Positions 9,089 through 18,059 of a stretch of DNA of 20,000 nt are shown one piece after another. The translations under genes were made by a program, and so were the position numbers. The DNA comes from Botryococcus braunii (lineage: Eukaryota > Chlorophyta > Trebouxiophyceae), in contig KV908383.1 in the NCBI GenBank assembly GCA_002005505.1, forward strand, positions 544,577 to 564,576, given 5' to 3'. Within the stretch, counting starts at the first letter, position 1. Each line of letters begins with the position of its first letter. The notes under the pieces were generated by a model. That model was not told the DNA's origin, ran no database searches, and worked only from the letters and a program-made list of their open reading frames with translations.

Positions 9089-9604
9089 CCCCGTACCCCG
9101 CCCCCCAACATCCCTGCTGAAACACTCCACAGACACCTAGTGTTGGCCTCCATGCATGAGGCACACAGAACCAAACGGATGTCCAAGAAAGGGATTCCAT
9201 TTCTACTGCAGGTGAACTTAAATGTGTGGACGCACAACATACTTACGCTGGAAGCTCGGCGAAAAGCAGCACTATCACAGTCGGAGTGCACTGTTCAACA
9301 CTCGGGAGACCACGAGGGGCTTCGCTGGCTCATGGCGTCAACTTTTGTGGTGGGCTACTCTTTCGGCATTTCCATGAGCCTCCCCTTCTTCAGCACGCTG
9401 GTTGGACTCGTCACGTCTGTGTGTTACCTTACGTGCGCTTACACGATTCCCTGCTGGTTCACTCTGCGTCTGCTCGGGGATCGCATCTCAAAGTTCGAGC
9501 GGTACGCTTGCTACGTTATCATCCCGCTCTCGCTAGTCATCAGCGCCGTCGGCTTCGTATGTTCAGTCATTGCGCTGTGGCGCAACATCGGGGGCGTGGG
9601 TTGA
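9089..9604 (+). CDS. AAAP transporter terminal exon
   Basis: The frame is open to TGA at 9602-9604. It contains LVLASMHEAHRTKRMSKKG, a basic loop, then LRWLMASTFVVGYSFGIS with SLPFFSTLVGLVTSVCYLTC and IPCWFTLRLLGDRISKFER, ending with a long hydrophobic helix and a short tail. The pattern matches the last helices of AAAP carriers. The 5' boundary is uncertain: the only canonical in-frame acceptor found is TCTTCCAG ending at 9088, which inserts 17 Pro-rich residues before LVLAS, whereas homology would join YL directly to VLAS at 9140. A 69-bp in-frame segment, 9212-9280, has GT and AG ends and could be an optional intron. Confidence 0.82.
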   Translation, partial: PRTPPPNIPAETLHRHLVLASMHEAHRTKRMSKKGIPFLLQVNLNVWTHNILTLEARRKAALSQSECTVQHSGDHEGLRWLMASTFVVGYSFGISMSLPFFSTLVGLVTSVCYLTCAYTIPCWFTLRLLGDRISKFERYACYVIIPLSLVISAVGFVCSVIALWRNIGGVG

Positions 9605-10902
9605 GGGAGAATGCCGGTGCCAAAGGCACAAGACTTCTTTTTCTTCTTGAAGTCGAAATGCACGTATAGGTCGATCTCTGTCAGCCGCCTCGTATTGTTG
9701 TTCCTGGGGAGTAGCACCTCGACAACTCGTTGAGTAGCGTTGTCTTCTCCGTGTGTGCCGGGTCATGCACACTTTGCACCTTTCCTAGCACTTCGACAAC
9801 ACCTGGTCTTCTGCAGCGTTCCCCACACTTCGGCCCTACCTGCTTGTCTCCTGTTTGTCAGGCGACCAAGGTAGTTGACTTTCATGGTGGAGATTCTGCA
9901 GCTGGTGCCCTTTCCTGCAGAACCTTTGCGTTTGAATGTCCTTTGGGGATCCTGAGGTTTACTAGTAGTTGAATTTTATATGTTAGAACCCAGGAGATCA
10001 GTATGTGTATAGCCTTTGAGCTGAACGTATGTGGTGCTGCTGGCCCAACCCCCGCCCCGGGGGGGGGGGGTAAAGTCCAGGGTGTGGGGGCAGCATTGTA
10101 GTTGATAGAAGAGACGCACGTTTGAATTCCCCAGGCCTTGCTTTTTGCATGGGGCCATACCCATATGCCCCCGTGACTGCTGTTTCCCTGTCTAAACTTG
10201 ACTGCCAATTCTGTGTTTGCGTGCATGTCAGAGAGCTGCACGGCTAGTCTCCCTGCCAATGCCTCGATTGATGTGGCATACCAGGACTGGTTTCACAAGC
10301 CAACTGCGGTGTTCACACCTCTGTTACTCCCTTACGAGGGGGCTGGTCCCAAGTAGTTGTCAAAGTAGGCACGTTTGGTGCGTTGTGCAATCACCGGGCT
10401 AGAATCATGAACGAATCACCAAGGCTCAACATAAATTGGGCCGTGCTGTTCTGCGTGGCCATAGTGGACATCCCTAGCCTGGCAGTGTTAGTAAATTAGC
10501 AAGAATTAGAGACAGGTGACTTAAGGCAATTGCAGTGCACTGACGGGATAGGCAGCAAGCCAGTGCAATAATTGCGATTTCTTTCAGGATTTATGTCGTG
10601 TGAAGAGGCACATATGAGGCGCCTCTCAGCCCGGGTATTGGCTTAGATGCTGGATTGCTGGGCTCCTGTGTTCCAGAAGATTGCCCTGTGACAGCTTGCG
10701 GCTACTTGGATCGACAAGAAGGATCTTCAACGACGTTCGACAATCTGGGAGGATCTTCAAACGGGTCAGCCAGGGCCTTCAAAACATTTCGTTAATTTGC
10801 CTTTCTTTCTTTTCTCTCTGAAAGGTGATGAGAGGGTGAGGTGTCTGATTTCTGTGGGACCGGTTTAAACCAAACATGATCTTCAATCAAGTTCACTTAC
10901 GG

Positions 10903-10946
10903 ATGAGGCGTAGAGTGTTGATGGCCATCAACACTCAACGCCTCAT
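10903..10946. repeat. 44-bp near-perfect palindrome
   Basis: Arms of 22 bp, 10903-10924 and 10925-10946, are inverted copies meeting at GGCC with no spacer. Only one pair is mismatched (A at 10912 against A at 10937). The left arm begins ATGAGGCGTAGAGTGTTGAT. Confidence 0.95.
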
Positions 10947-12824
10947 TTGTGAGTTGATGCAAAATAAGGTTTTGGTGGTCATGGACATGATCATGATCAT
11001 ACGCATAAGCGTCTGCTTTGTCATGGAAGTGACGACCAGACGGAATTTGCTTACGATGTAGCAGACAGATGACATTCGGGATTCCTCCTTTCCCCCTTTT
11101 GAGATGCTCGGCGGATTCCCAAGCACCGTCACAGTACACTGGTGTGGGTTATGATTGAGAATGGCATGTCCTGGTAGCTCCTGGCTCGGATGCGACTATC
11201 TGTCTTCTCATAGGATTTTGCCAAAAAGGAGGACCTTCTTACTAAAAACGTTAAAGCAGGACCCCTTTGGTCGCTCCATACAAGGCGGGTGCTGCGGCAC
11301 ATGACCCAGTTGCTGCACTAGCACCAGTCGTGAAGGTGCAGTTGTCACTTACAGATCCTGTTTGTATTAGTTGTCCCTTAGATCCGCTTAGTAGTTCCAG
11401 GTCTTAGAAGACACCGAACTTGTGATGTGTTATACATCACAAACATGTTTGGTGAACATTGCTGTTATAGAAACATATATATGAGATGGATCTAGATGCA
11501 CCTTAAACATATCTGTTTCAGCACAAGCGTGTTGGCACACCTGCTAAGATTACCATGCTCCTACTAAAAGGCCTTTATCTACCAGATCTGATGTGATGCT
11601 TAACTATGGCAACGGAGATGTGTCTTCCCGGGCGGGTCATGACTTGTCACCCGTTAAGGGAAGCCAAGGAATAGATGAATCGATTAAGGGAAGCCCCGAA
11701 TTCGAACTGCGAAGGCCAGCTGAGATTCCTGCAGAGCCTGACTCGCAGCTTGAAAAGCAAAGCTAAACCTGAATTCAATTGTACAGAAAAACCGTGTTGA
11801 GGCCGTATGACATGCCCGAATGGCATGGTGGGTGGCTGGCCTAAAACATTGCAGAGACAGACATGATCATGAGAGGCAGCTCCAATGAGCTTACAATATG
11901 TGCCCGCCCGGACTGGCATAGATGCCTCTCAACGCAGGGACGCAAGCGCCAATTTCGACGATGCCACACCAAGCGCAGCCATGGAATGGCTGGCCAGCCA
12001 TTCTGACGATGGTGGACAGGCCATTATAATGTATTGTAATTACACCTGAAACGCAGGCCAAACCCCATGCCAACCACACGAGGGCAGACAGGGTGTCCGG
12101 GCAGAAGGCCAATATCATTGAAACACCCTCACGGTACTGGCTCAAAATATGCCACGTCAAACCATGAGCCAGCGGCATCAGATCGTCCAACGGCTGCTCA
12201 AATATATGTGCAAAAAGGAGGATTCCAGTCCATGATCAGCCCGTGCGAACCTCAAGGCCCAGGCAAGACCCGTAAAATGTTTTTCACATGGCCCTGATCA
12301 CGTAAGTAAAGGCAAGCATGGCTACCATGCTTCCTGATTTGAGACTGCCCACTGCGGAGGGCCTGCCCACTTGGGCTACAACCATCGTACTTCGTAATCT
12401 GCCTCTCCCAGGTGCAAAACAGGACCACACAATGCATGAGCCGAGAGATGGTCCTCTTCCGGCATGATACAGGATGCTTGATCCTGCACATGACATTCAG
12501 GGCTATGCCTTAAAGGCAAGAGGCTGCGAGTGTTAAGAATTTCACCTTGTTCCCACACGACATTATCGTTTCCAAATCGTTCTTGAGACCCCGTCTGCTG
12601 AGTCCAAGCATTGGCTGATGCAAGATGGCAGTACTTGCATTGGCCATGTGCCAAAAAATGGAACTTCTCCCAACACTCATAAGAATCTTGAACAACACTG
12701 AAGAAATGCATCCACAGCCTGCAGGCAGGTCCCAGGACATCACACTCGAGCCATTATTTGGGACTAGGGCATGACGCTGAAGCGTAGATTACTCCACAAG
12801 GCTGTTGACCTTTACAGGGGTTGG

Positions 12825-13115
12825 CTTCAGCTGTGCAGATAAAGCTTGACACAGGTGGCCAAAGGCTCAAGGTGCAGCTACAGCTGGACAGTTGTACAGC
12901 TCAAGGTACGGCTTCAGCTGTAGAGCTGCACCTTTACAGGTGGCCAAAGGCTCAAGCCGCAAGTACAGCTGTACACCTGAAGGTGCAGCTACAACTCAAC
13001 AGCTGCAGGTGACAGGGGCCAAAGGTTCCAATAATGGGTACAAATGTACAGCTGTACAGTTCAAGGTGTAGCTACAGCTGTACAGCTGCAATTACAGGCG
13101 TCAAAAGGCTCTTTA
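12825..13115. repeat. ~80-bp CAGCTG-rich tandem repeat
   Basis: Degenerate units each carry ACAGGTGGCCAAAGGCTCAA or a variant, starting at about 12851, 12936, 13012 and 13094 (spacing 85, 76 and 82). Between them are many CAGCTG, TACAGCTGTACA and GGTGCAGCTACAG words, which are self-complementary. The array lies within about 40 bp downstream of the NAA35 stop codon on that gene's strand, so it is probably in its 3' UTR or just past it. Confidence 0.88.
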
Positions 13116-13149
13116 CAGCTTGGGGTGCTACTTCCCATGCGTCTCGGAT

Positions 13150-13374
13150 CTATGAGCCCAGGGGCTCAGCGGGAAGAGCCTCAGCAGGGGAAGGGGCGGG
13201 GATGTGCTTCAGCTGCACGACTGGAAAATGTGGATGATGGGAGAAATCCCACGAAGCCGTCAAAGAAGATGCCCCTGCAGATCTATCCGCTTTGTCTCCT
13301 AAAAGGCTTCCCAAAAGACCCAGCGCCACTCCGTTGTGCTTGCAGACTCGGTCCATCCCAGTCAAGGCCGCCAG
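13150..13374 (-). CDS. NAA35: NAA35 terminal exon
   Basis: The acceptor GGGTGCAG is read on the - strand before 13374 and the stop TAG is at 13152-13150. The exon encodes 74 residues: LAALTGMDRVCKHNGVALGL, a Gly/Ser-rich linker, then WDFSHHPHFPVVQLKHI and a Pro/Ala-rich tail ending EPLGS. HNGVAL and the FxFxxHxxFPVV motif are the C-terminal signature of the family. The protein runs about 16 residues past the point where human NAA35 ends. The frame matches the exon at 13839-13945 in phase 0. Confidence 0.93.
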   Translation of the reverse strand: MAALTGMDRVCKHNGVALGLLGSLLGDKADRSAGASSLTASWDFSHHPHFPVVQLKHIPAPSPAEALPAEPLGS

Positions 13375-13838
13375 CTGCACCCGGAATAAATTTTTCTCAT
13401 AAACTACTTTGTGGACAACCGCAAAAAGACCGCATTGAGGGTAATGGTGTTACTAATACAACATGATGATGATGACCCTCACAGCTTTTAAACCAGCCCC
13501 TTCAACCTACACGTTGCATAAGGGCGATACTTCCTCATACAAGGTATGGCACTACCGCAAATACAGAGGATGGAAACATGCTACTAATTAGTTATAAGCC
13601 CCTCGCTTCAATAATTCGGAAATGTAACAAACTCTGATTCTTTCCTTCTCCTCCTCATAACACTTGGCATGGATCTTGAAAATCTGCGACACTTTCACAT
13701 ACTTGCATGGTCTTCACTAGAGTCTACGAGATCTCATGAGCGTAGTTCCTGAGCCTTTGCAAAGATCCCGCACAATGTCTTGAGTGTTTCCAGAAGATTC
13801 AAGGAGTGAGGTTAGAGGTAAGGAGTGAGGCGGCGCAC

Positions 13839-13945
13839 CCTGGCTGAAGCCAGCTGCTCCGGTTCCATCAGCTGCTTTTGAATCCCATTTCGTGCAGCCC
13901 GGAACCCTTGCTTAGCTATTTCCACCAGCTGGTGAGGCGTGAGTT
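13839..13945 (-). CDS. NAA35: NAA35 short helical exon
   Basis: This 107-bp exon has two bases completing a Lys codon (AAA, with the A from the previous exon) and 35 codons: LTPHQLVEIAKQGFRAARNG, then IQKQLMEPEQLASAR. It corresponds to the DLYVAASKHFQQAKMIL helix of the human protein. The acceptor is GGCAG before 13945 and the donor GTGCGC starts at 13838, phase 0. It is too short for simple ORF calling and was recognised from the frame expected between the two neighbouring exons. Confidence 0.88.
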
Positions 13946-13965
13946 CTGCCACGCGCCCCCACACA

Positions 13966-14312
13966 TTCCCTTAACATCAGCAAGCTCCCTCCACATCAGA
14001 AAGCTCCCTCAGCCTCTGAATGCTCCCTCAGCACCAGAAAGCTTTCTTAGCAATACAGCTTCCTCAGCAGTACAAAGCTTCCTCGCCACCAGAAACCTCC
14101 TCAGCATCAGAAGGCTCACTCGGCCTTCCAAAGCGCTCCCGGGCATCAGAAAGCTCCCCAAGCATCAGAAAGCTCGTTCAGCACCAACAAGCTTCCTCGG
14201 CACCAGAAAGCTCCCTCAGCATAAGAAGGCTTCCCCATGCATTAGAAAGCTCCCTCAACATGAGAACGCTCCCTCAACTTCAGAAGCTCCCTCAGCACCA
14301 GAACGGATGGGA
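13966..14312. repeat. 19-bp minisatellite, about 17 units
   Basis: On the + strand the unit is close to AGCATCAGAAAGCTCCCTC, repeated with substitutions and occasional 17, 18 or 20-bp units. Examples start near 14109, 14148, 14167, 14205. It lies in the NAA35 intron between 13946 and 15185, beginning about 20 bp from the short exon's acceptor. The + strand open frames over it (about 13878-14481) are repeat translations (SxPESSLSIRKLPQ-like) and are not called as genes. Confidence 0.92.
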
Positions 14313-15051
14313 AGAAGACCAGCATCACGCCTATTTTCTTTGGATAAAACGGATCGCCCGTGTCTCCCTCGACAGGGGGATTCCGATGTTAACTGCAAAC
14401 ACATGCGTAAACCATCAACATGACAGATGGGTAGGACCCTCAGAGAAGGTGGCGACTCGTCCAATTCTCCTTGCTAACTAAAACCCCTGCAGAAAGTTTT
14501 ACCACATGCTGGGCTGAAAATCGTGCTGGGAGGGCGTATGGAACAACAGATGTTAGTAATATTTCACACTCCCTGTACACATGGCATGGCAGCATGATCG
14601 TAGCCGTCCATGTCATAAATATCACTTGTCAGAAACCTCACTTGCAAATTCATGCATCCCCCTCGTCTTCCCAACTCTCCCCATCTCGCATCCCGCCCAC
14701 ATGTATATACATACTTAATGGGTTGCGTTGAGGGGGCAGGGGAGACGTTTTAGTCCCTGCTCTCCTGGATGTGGGTGCCTCGCCCACCGCTTTGTGCCTC
14801 TGTAGCCTGTCTGATTCTCTTCCCCCCCTGCTATCCCCCAATGCCCAACCTTTTTGTTGCCCCCTTTTGTTTTCTTTTTTTGGGGGAAGGGAGGGGAGGG
14901 GGGAGGTTTCTCCTTTTCTCCATGCCCCCCTGCCCCCGCCCCTCCTCCTATTAGTAAGGATATCAGGAGAGGGAGGAACACGGCCGATTCACTTTTTTGT
15001 CCCCTAACGGCCCTCCCGACTGTTCTCCCCCCCCCTCCAAACACGGTGGTG

Positions 15052-15110
15052 CTTCTCACGGTGATCTCAGATCTGTCAAGATGGATCCTTCTCACGGTGA
15101 TCTCAGATCT
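15052..15110. repeat. Exact 23-bp direct repeat, 36-bp period
   Basis: Copies at 15052-15074 and 15088-15110 are identical over 23 bp, containing CTCACGGTGATCTCAGATCT. They lie in a NAA35 intron, about 80 bp past the donor of the exon at 15186-15393. Confidence 0.92.
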
Positions 15111-15185
15111 ATAAAGGTGGAGGGGTTCAGCCCCTCCGGATGGCGCTTTATACTTCTGAATTAGGCAGCCAGAGAAGGGCATTAC

Positions 15186-15393
15186 TGGCAATGCGAACAT
15201 TGTCGCAGAACTGGTCGTACGACAGATACTGCGGGCGGGACAGGCGCTGGAAGGCTGCAAAGCGTTGCTCGTACCGCTGCTCCTCCGTGTTGAACGCTGC
15301 GTCCTTAGTAGGCGACACGCCGCAAGCTCCCAGGGCAACGCTCAGCTGTGTGAACGCCTGGCACAGAACCCTCTCCACTGCCGCGTCTTGTGT
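15186..15393 (-). CDS. NAA35: NAA35 exon with NTEEQRYEQRFAAFQ motif
   Basis: This 208-bp exon starts in phase 0 after GTGGGCAG and ends one base into a codon before GTAATG (from 15185). It encodes TQDAAVERVLCQAFTQLSVA, LGACGVSPTKDAAFNTEEQR, then YEQRFAAFQRLSRPQYLSYD and QFCDNVRIA. The N-T/S-E-x-x-R-Y/F-x-x-R/H-F block is highly conserved in NAA35/MAK10. Reading on past the donor gives a stop at 15148, so an unspliced form would lose the C-terminal ~110 residues. Confidence 0.92.
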
Positions 15394-15547
15394 CTGCCCA
15401 CATCAGCAGACGTGTCTGTGGGTCTGGAAATTAAACTTGGTACGGCTCAGAGTGCAGATGGCAGGTTTGAGCTTCTGTAAAGGGTTGCTACACCAAGCAA
15501 AAATGCTCAAGACTCTTGCAAAGCAATTGAGAAAAGGGGGGGACGAG

Positions 15548-15606
15548 ATAGAGGCAGAGAGAGAGAGGGGGGGGGAGGAAGGGGGAGAGAGAGAGAGGGA
15601 GGGGGA

Positions 15607-15705
<99 letters not shown>

Positions 15706-15718
15706 GGAGAGAGGGAGA

Positions 15719-15794
<76 letters not shown>
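15548..15794. repeat. Long (GA)n microsatellite
   Basis: Some 245 bp of (GA)n with GGGGA interruptions lie in the NAA35 intron 15394-16146. In the NAA35 transcript (- strand) it reads as (UC)n. Confidence 0.97.
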
Positions 15795-15796
<2 letters not shown>

Positions 15797-15873
15797 ATTC
15801 TCACATAACATGTTTATATGCGCATATGAGCGTTTGTGCAGCCATGCATACACCTGCATGCCTCCTTTCCTGT

Positions 15874-15875
<2 letters not shown>

Positions 15876-15956
<81 letters not shown>
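15876..15956. repeat. (CA)n microsatellite, about 80 bp
   Basis: Nearly uninterrupted (CA)n in the same NAA35 intron; (UG)n in the NAA35 transcript. Confidence 0.97.
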
Positions 15957-16146
15957 GACAGTCTCTCACATACACGCTTACTTATTGGGAATGTGCAACG
16001 TTTCCTGACCCACATTTCCATTCAAACATATCTCGTCATCATGTTGGGAAATGTGTAACAGACATCGCTTCATTCATTCTCCCAAACACATCTAGTCAGA
16101 CATGACGCAGAATGTGTAACAGACATTCGTTCAACAATTCACACAC

Positions 16147-16461
16147 CTGAGTTCGAAGGCGTAGGAACGTGGGACTGGGGCCGCTGTCCACAGCCGAATG
16201 TTTAGTGGCTTTGCTTTTTGAGCCCGCCCCCTTCTTTCCTGGGGTTGCTTTCTTGGAGCTGACATTCCCTCCATTGGCCTGTGGCTTTGGAATGGCATGC
16301 ATGTGCAGCAGCAGCCTCAGGTTTTGGTATATCACCCCGTTCAAGTAATCACAGTACCTGCGGTCCCCAGCCGCGCCGCATCTTCCTTTGCCATTCCCCC
16401 TCCACAGGGAGTGTCCCACCACTAAGATGTTTCCATAAAGAATCTCCACCATCCCCCGTCC
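16147..16461 (-). CDS. NAA35: NAA35 exon with basic linker
   Basis: This 315-bp, 105-codon exon is in phase 0 at both ends. It begins GRGMVEILYGNILVVG and continues through HSLWRGNGKGRCGAAGDRRY and a helical stretch VIYQNLRLLLHMHAIPK to a Lys/Ser/Gly-rich linker (SSKKATPGKKGAGSKSKATK), ending PSPTFLRLRTQ. In the family a variable, Lys-rich linker (KKTKKKKK in human) sits at this position between the WY helix and the YExRF block. The donor GTGTGT starts at 16146 after CAG. The 5' boundary (after AAGAG, 16462) is a choice by phase; the surroundings are purine-rich, and an alternative would shift it by a few codons. Confidence 0.85.
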
Positions 16462-16554
16462 CTCTTTTCCTGCTCACTGCGACACTGCATGCATGTGCCT
16501 GTATTTGTGCATGTTTGAGTGTCTCTCCCTCCCTACCTCCCTCCCTCTCCCTCC

Positions 16555-16665
<111 letters not shown>

Positions 16666-16983
16666 TGTGTGTGAACTACTCAATTTTAAGGTCTGTGTGC
16701 GCATTGAATTTGGTTCCAACTTTCCAGTGGGAATGGGAAGAGCAGAGGAAGCTTATCCCCGGGAGAAGCGGGGGGGGGGGGGATCATTCTCTTGTAACTG
16801 AAAACCCCCCCCGATGGTTGGTTGACTATCCGATGAACGTTGCTCCTTACCTTGCTAATGAACGCAGCACTTACCCTTTGTATACTTCAGATCTCAAGAT
16901 GATGGCTGCTTTTCGCGTTAGGCTGAGAGAAGTGTCAGACAATAAAGCCTATCACAAAGCAAAAGCATGGACGAACTTTGGAC

Positions 16984-17100
16984 GTACCAGAAGAGGTAGC
17001 TGTACTCTTGAGGAGCATATACTTCCAGTTCAAATCCCAAAAGAAGATGCTGCAATAGCAATTTTGCGGACTCCTTTTCGACCCAGGTGGTCAGAGGCCC
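16984..17100 (-). CDS. NAA35: NAA35 exon with [18 protein letters not shown]
   Basis: This 117-bp, 39-codon exon is in phase 0 at both ends. It encodes [20 protein letters not shown] and [19 protein letters not shown]. The GFELxLYxxxEYxxxxWY block is the strongest family signature in the window. The acceptor is TTCTTGCAG before 17100; the donor GTCCAAAG after TAC at 16984 is weak but phase-consistent. The open frame extends upstream past the acceptor because of a 13-bp repeat (GAGGAGTTTGTAC, about 17115-17150). Confidence 0.93.
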
Positions 17101-17271
17101 CTGCAAGAACGGACCAACTCCTCGTACAAACTCCTCGTACAAACTCCTCATGCGTCTCAGCCTTCCAAGGTGCACTTCCCCGTACACTTTTTCTACTACT
17201 TCCCCGTTTTGTGCCCTAGCACATGTTTATGCACAATCTCTATGTCCAAGCCCCCCTCCCCCCCACCCCCC

Positions 17272-17273
17272 CC

Positions 17274-17340
<67 letters not shown>

Positions 17341-17441
17341 TGTGGTGTGTGTACGGTGTGTGTACGCGCGCGTGTGTGCAGAGCGTTCATGTGTGCGTGT
17401 GCATGTGTGTATGTGTGTGAGCGCGCGCGCACGCGCGTGTG
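17272..17441. repeat. (CT)n-(GT)n and GC-rich alternating tract
   Basis: (CT)n at about 17274-17286, (GT)n to about 17345, then broken GT/GC alternation to 17441. It lies in the NAA35 intron 17101-17655, where it reads (CA)n in the transcript. The + strand open frames over it are artefacts. Confidence 0.95.
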
Positions 17442-17505
17442 TAACGGACAAAAGGATCAAAACATTAGCCCGATGTACTGCAGAATTTCACAAACGCATG
17501 GGCAC

Positions 17506-17675
17506 GAGATGCGGATCAGAGGCTCATTCTCCCCTTGCGATGCACTTCATAATAGTATGTACAAGTCATGGGCGTAAGATGCGGATCAGAGGCTCATTCT
17601 CTCCTTGTGTTGTACTTCAAGTAAAATGTACAAGTCATGCGGGTGAGATGCGGACCACAGCCTCATCTTCTCCAT
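17506..17675. repeat. ~70-bp tandem repeat overlapping an exon end
   Basis: Copies start at 17506, 17576 and 17645, each with GAGATGCGGATCAGAGGCTC or a variant, then CATTCTCYCCTT and, in the first two, TGTACAAGTCATG. The third, partial copy covers the 3' end and donor of the NAA35 exon at 17656-17847; the other two are in the following intron. Confidence 0.9.
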
Positions 17676-17847
17676 CCGCGGGGCTGAGCCAGGACAGCGA
17701 GGACGACTCCATCCAGATCTGAAAGTCTTGGGAGTTGTCGGCATTTATTGCATGCTGATGCAGATTGGCCCAGTCTTCAATGTGCCTTCGCATCCGCCGC
17801 CGCTGGCGCGCCCTGTTTAGGCACAATGTCTGAATGGACCCTTGCAC
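17656..17847 (-). CDS. NAA35: NAA35 exon with NRARQRRRM motif
   Basis: This 64-codon exon starts after GGCATACAG and encodes VQGSIQTLCLNRARQRRRMR, then RHIEDWANLHQHAINADNSQ, DFQIWMESSSLSWLSPADGE and DEAV. N-x-x-R-Q-R-x-x-(L/M) followed by an E-[DE]-W/F helix is conserved in the family. The end could be before GTCCGC (17655) or three bases earlier before GTGGTC (17658); both keep phase 0. This is the first exon recognised reading from the right edge with certainty. Confidence 0.88.
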
Positions 17848-18059
17848 CTGTATGCCACCCACGATTCCCTCCTTAGCAAACCCTAACGTTCCCCTATCTC
17901 CCTTACTTAGGCAACCATAATTACCCTCCTCACAAAACCCTGATGTCTTGGGAAACCCAATTCCCTCCTTAGAAAATTCGCTTCGTAGGAACCCGGTCCG
18001 TGTGCAGCTGAAGTTCTGTTCTAAAGCATTTCCTTTAAATAACTCCTCCCACACTCCTA

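Larger units (their letters stand above)
2313..9604 (+). other. Gene span: AAAP-family amino acid transporter
   Basis: This split gene encodes a multi-pass membrane protein of the amino acid/auxin permease family (AAAP, related to plant ProT/AVT and animal SLC36/38 carriers), expected to move amino acids or related solutes by proton coupling. Seen directly: a hydrophilic N-terminus, the first-helix pattern leading to LGW, then YSGVLISRL and FGDIGEEAAG in the second exon, FAYGGQ joined to FAFVEIIKAMEEPKGF (the family's conserved E-x(4)-M-x-x-P region), a G-Y-x-S-x-G segment, and a terminal exon with several hydrophobic helices. Exons: 2313-2518, 3587-3731, 5725-5837, 6175-6366, 8085-8312 and about 9089-9604. 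One short exon of about 15-25 residues is missing between 3732 and 5724. Substrate and membrane (plasma membrane or vacuole) cannot be told. The gene is convergent with NAA35. Confidence 0.85.
9605..13149. other. Spacer between convergent genes
   Basis: This 3.5-kb stretch lies between the transporter stop codon and the NAA35 stop codon and contains the 3' UTRs of both. I found no coding exon that I can support on either strand. It contains a G-run near 10060-10070, a 44-bp palindrome at 10903-10946, a short direct repeat GTTAAGGGAAGCC (about 11655 and 11683), and the CAGCTG-rich tandem repeat near 12825-13115. Poly(A) signals were not assigned. Confidence 0.65.

Noticed and set aside
13966..14312. 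CRISPR-like regularly spaced repeats
   Set aside because: Units are directly adjacent without unique spacers and vary in sequence; this is a minisatellite in a eukaryotic intron.
13878..14481. + strand open frames of 153-181 codons
   Set aside because: Derived from the 19-bp minisatellite in an NAA35 intron; antisense to a supported gene.
14715..15338. - strand 207-codon open frame
   Set aside because: Out of frame with the NAA35 exon it overlaps and low-complexity elsewhere.
17101..17187. [14 protein letters not shown] directly upstream of the GPLTTWV exon, reminiscent of an NAA35 segment
   Set aside because: That segment should precede NRARQR, not follow it; here it arises from a 13-bp repeat (GAGGAGTTTGTAC) before a good acceptor.
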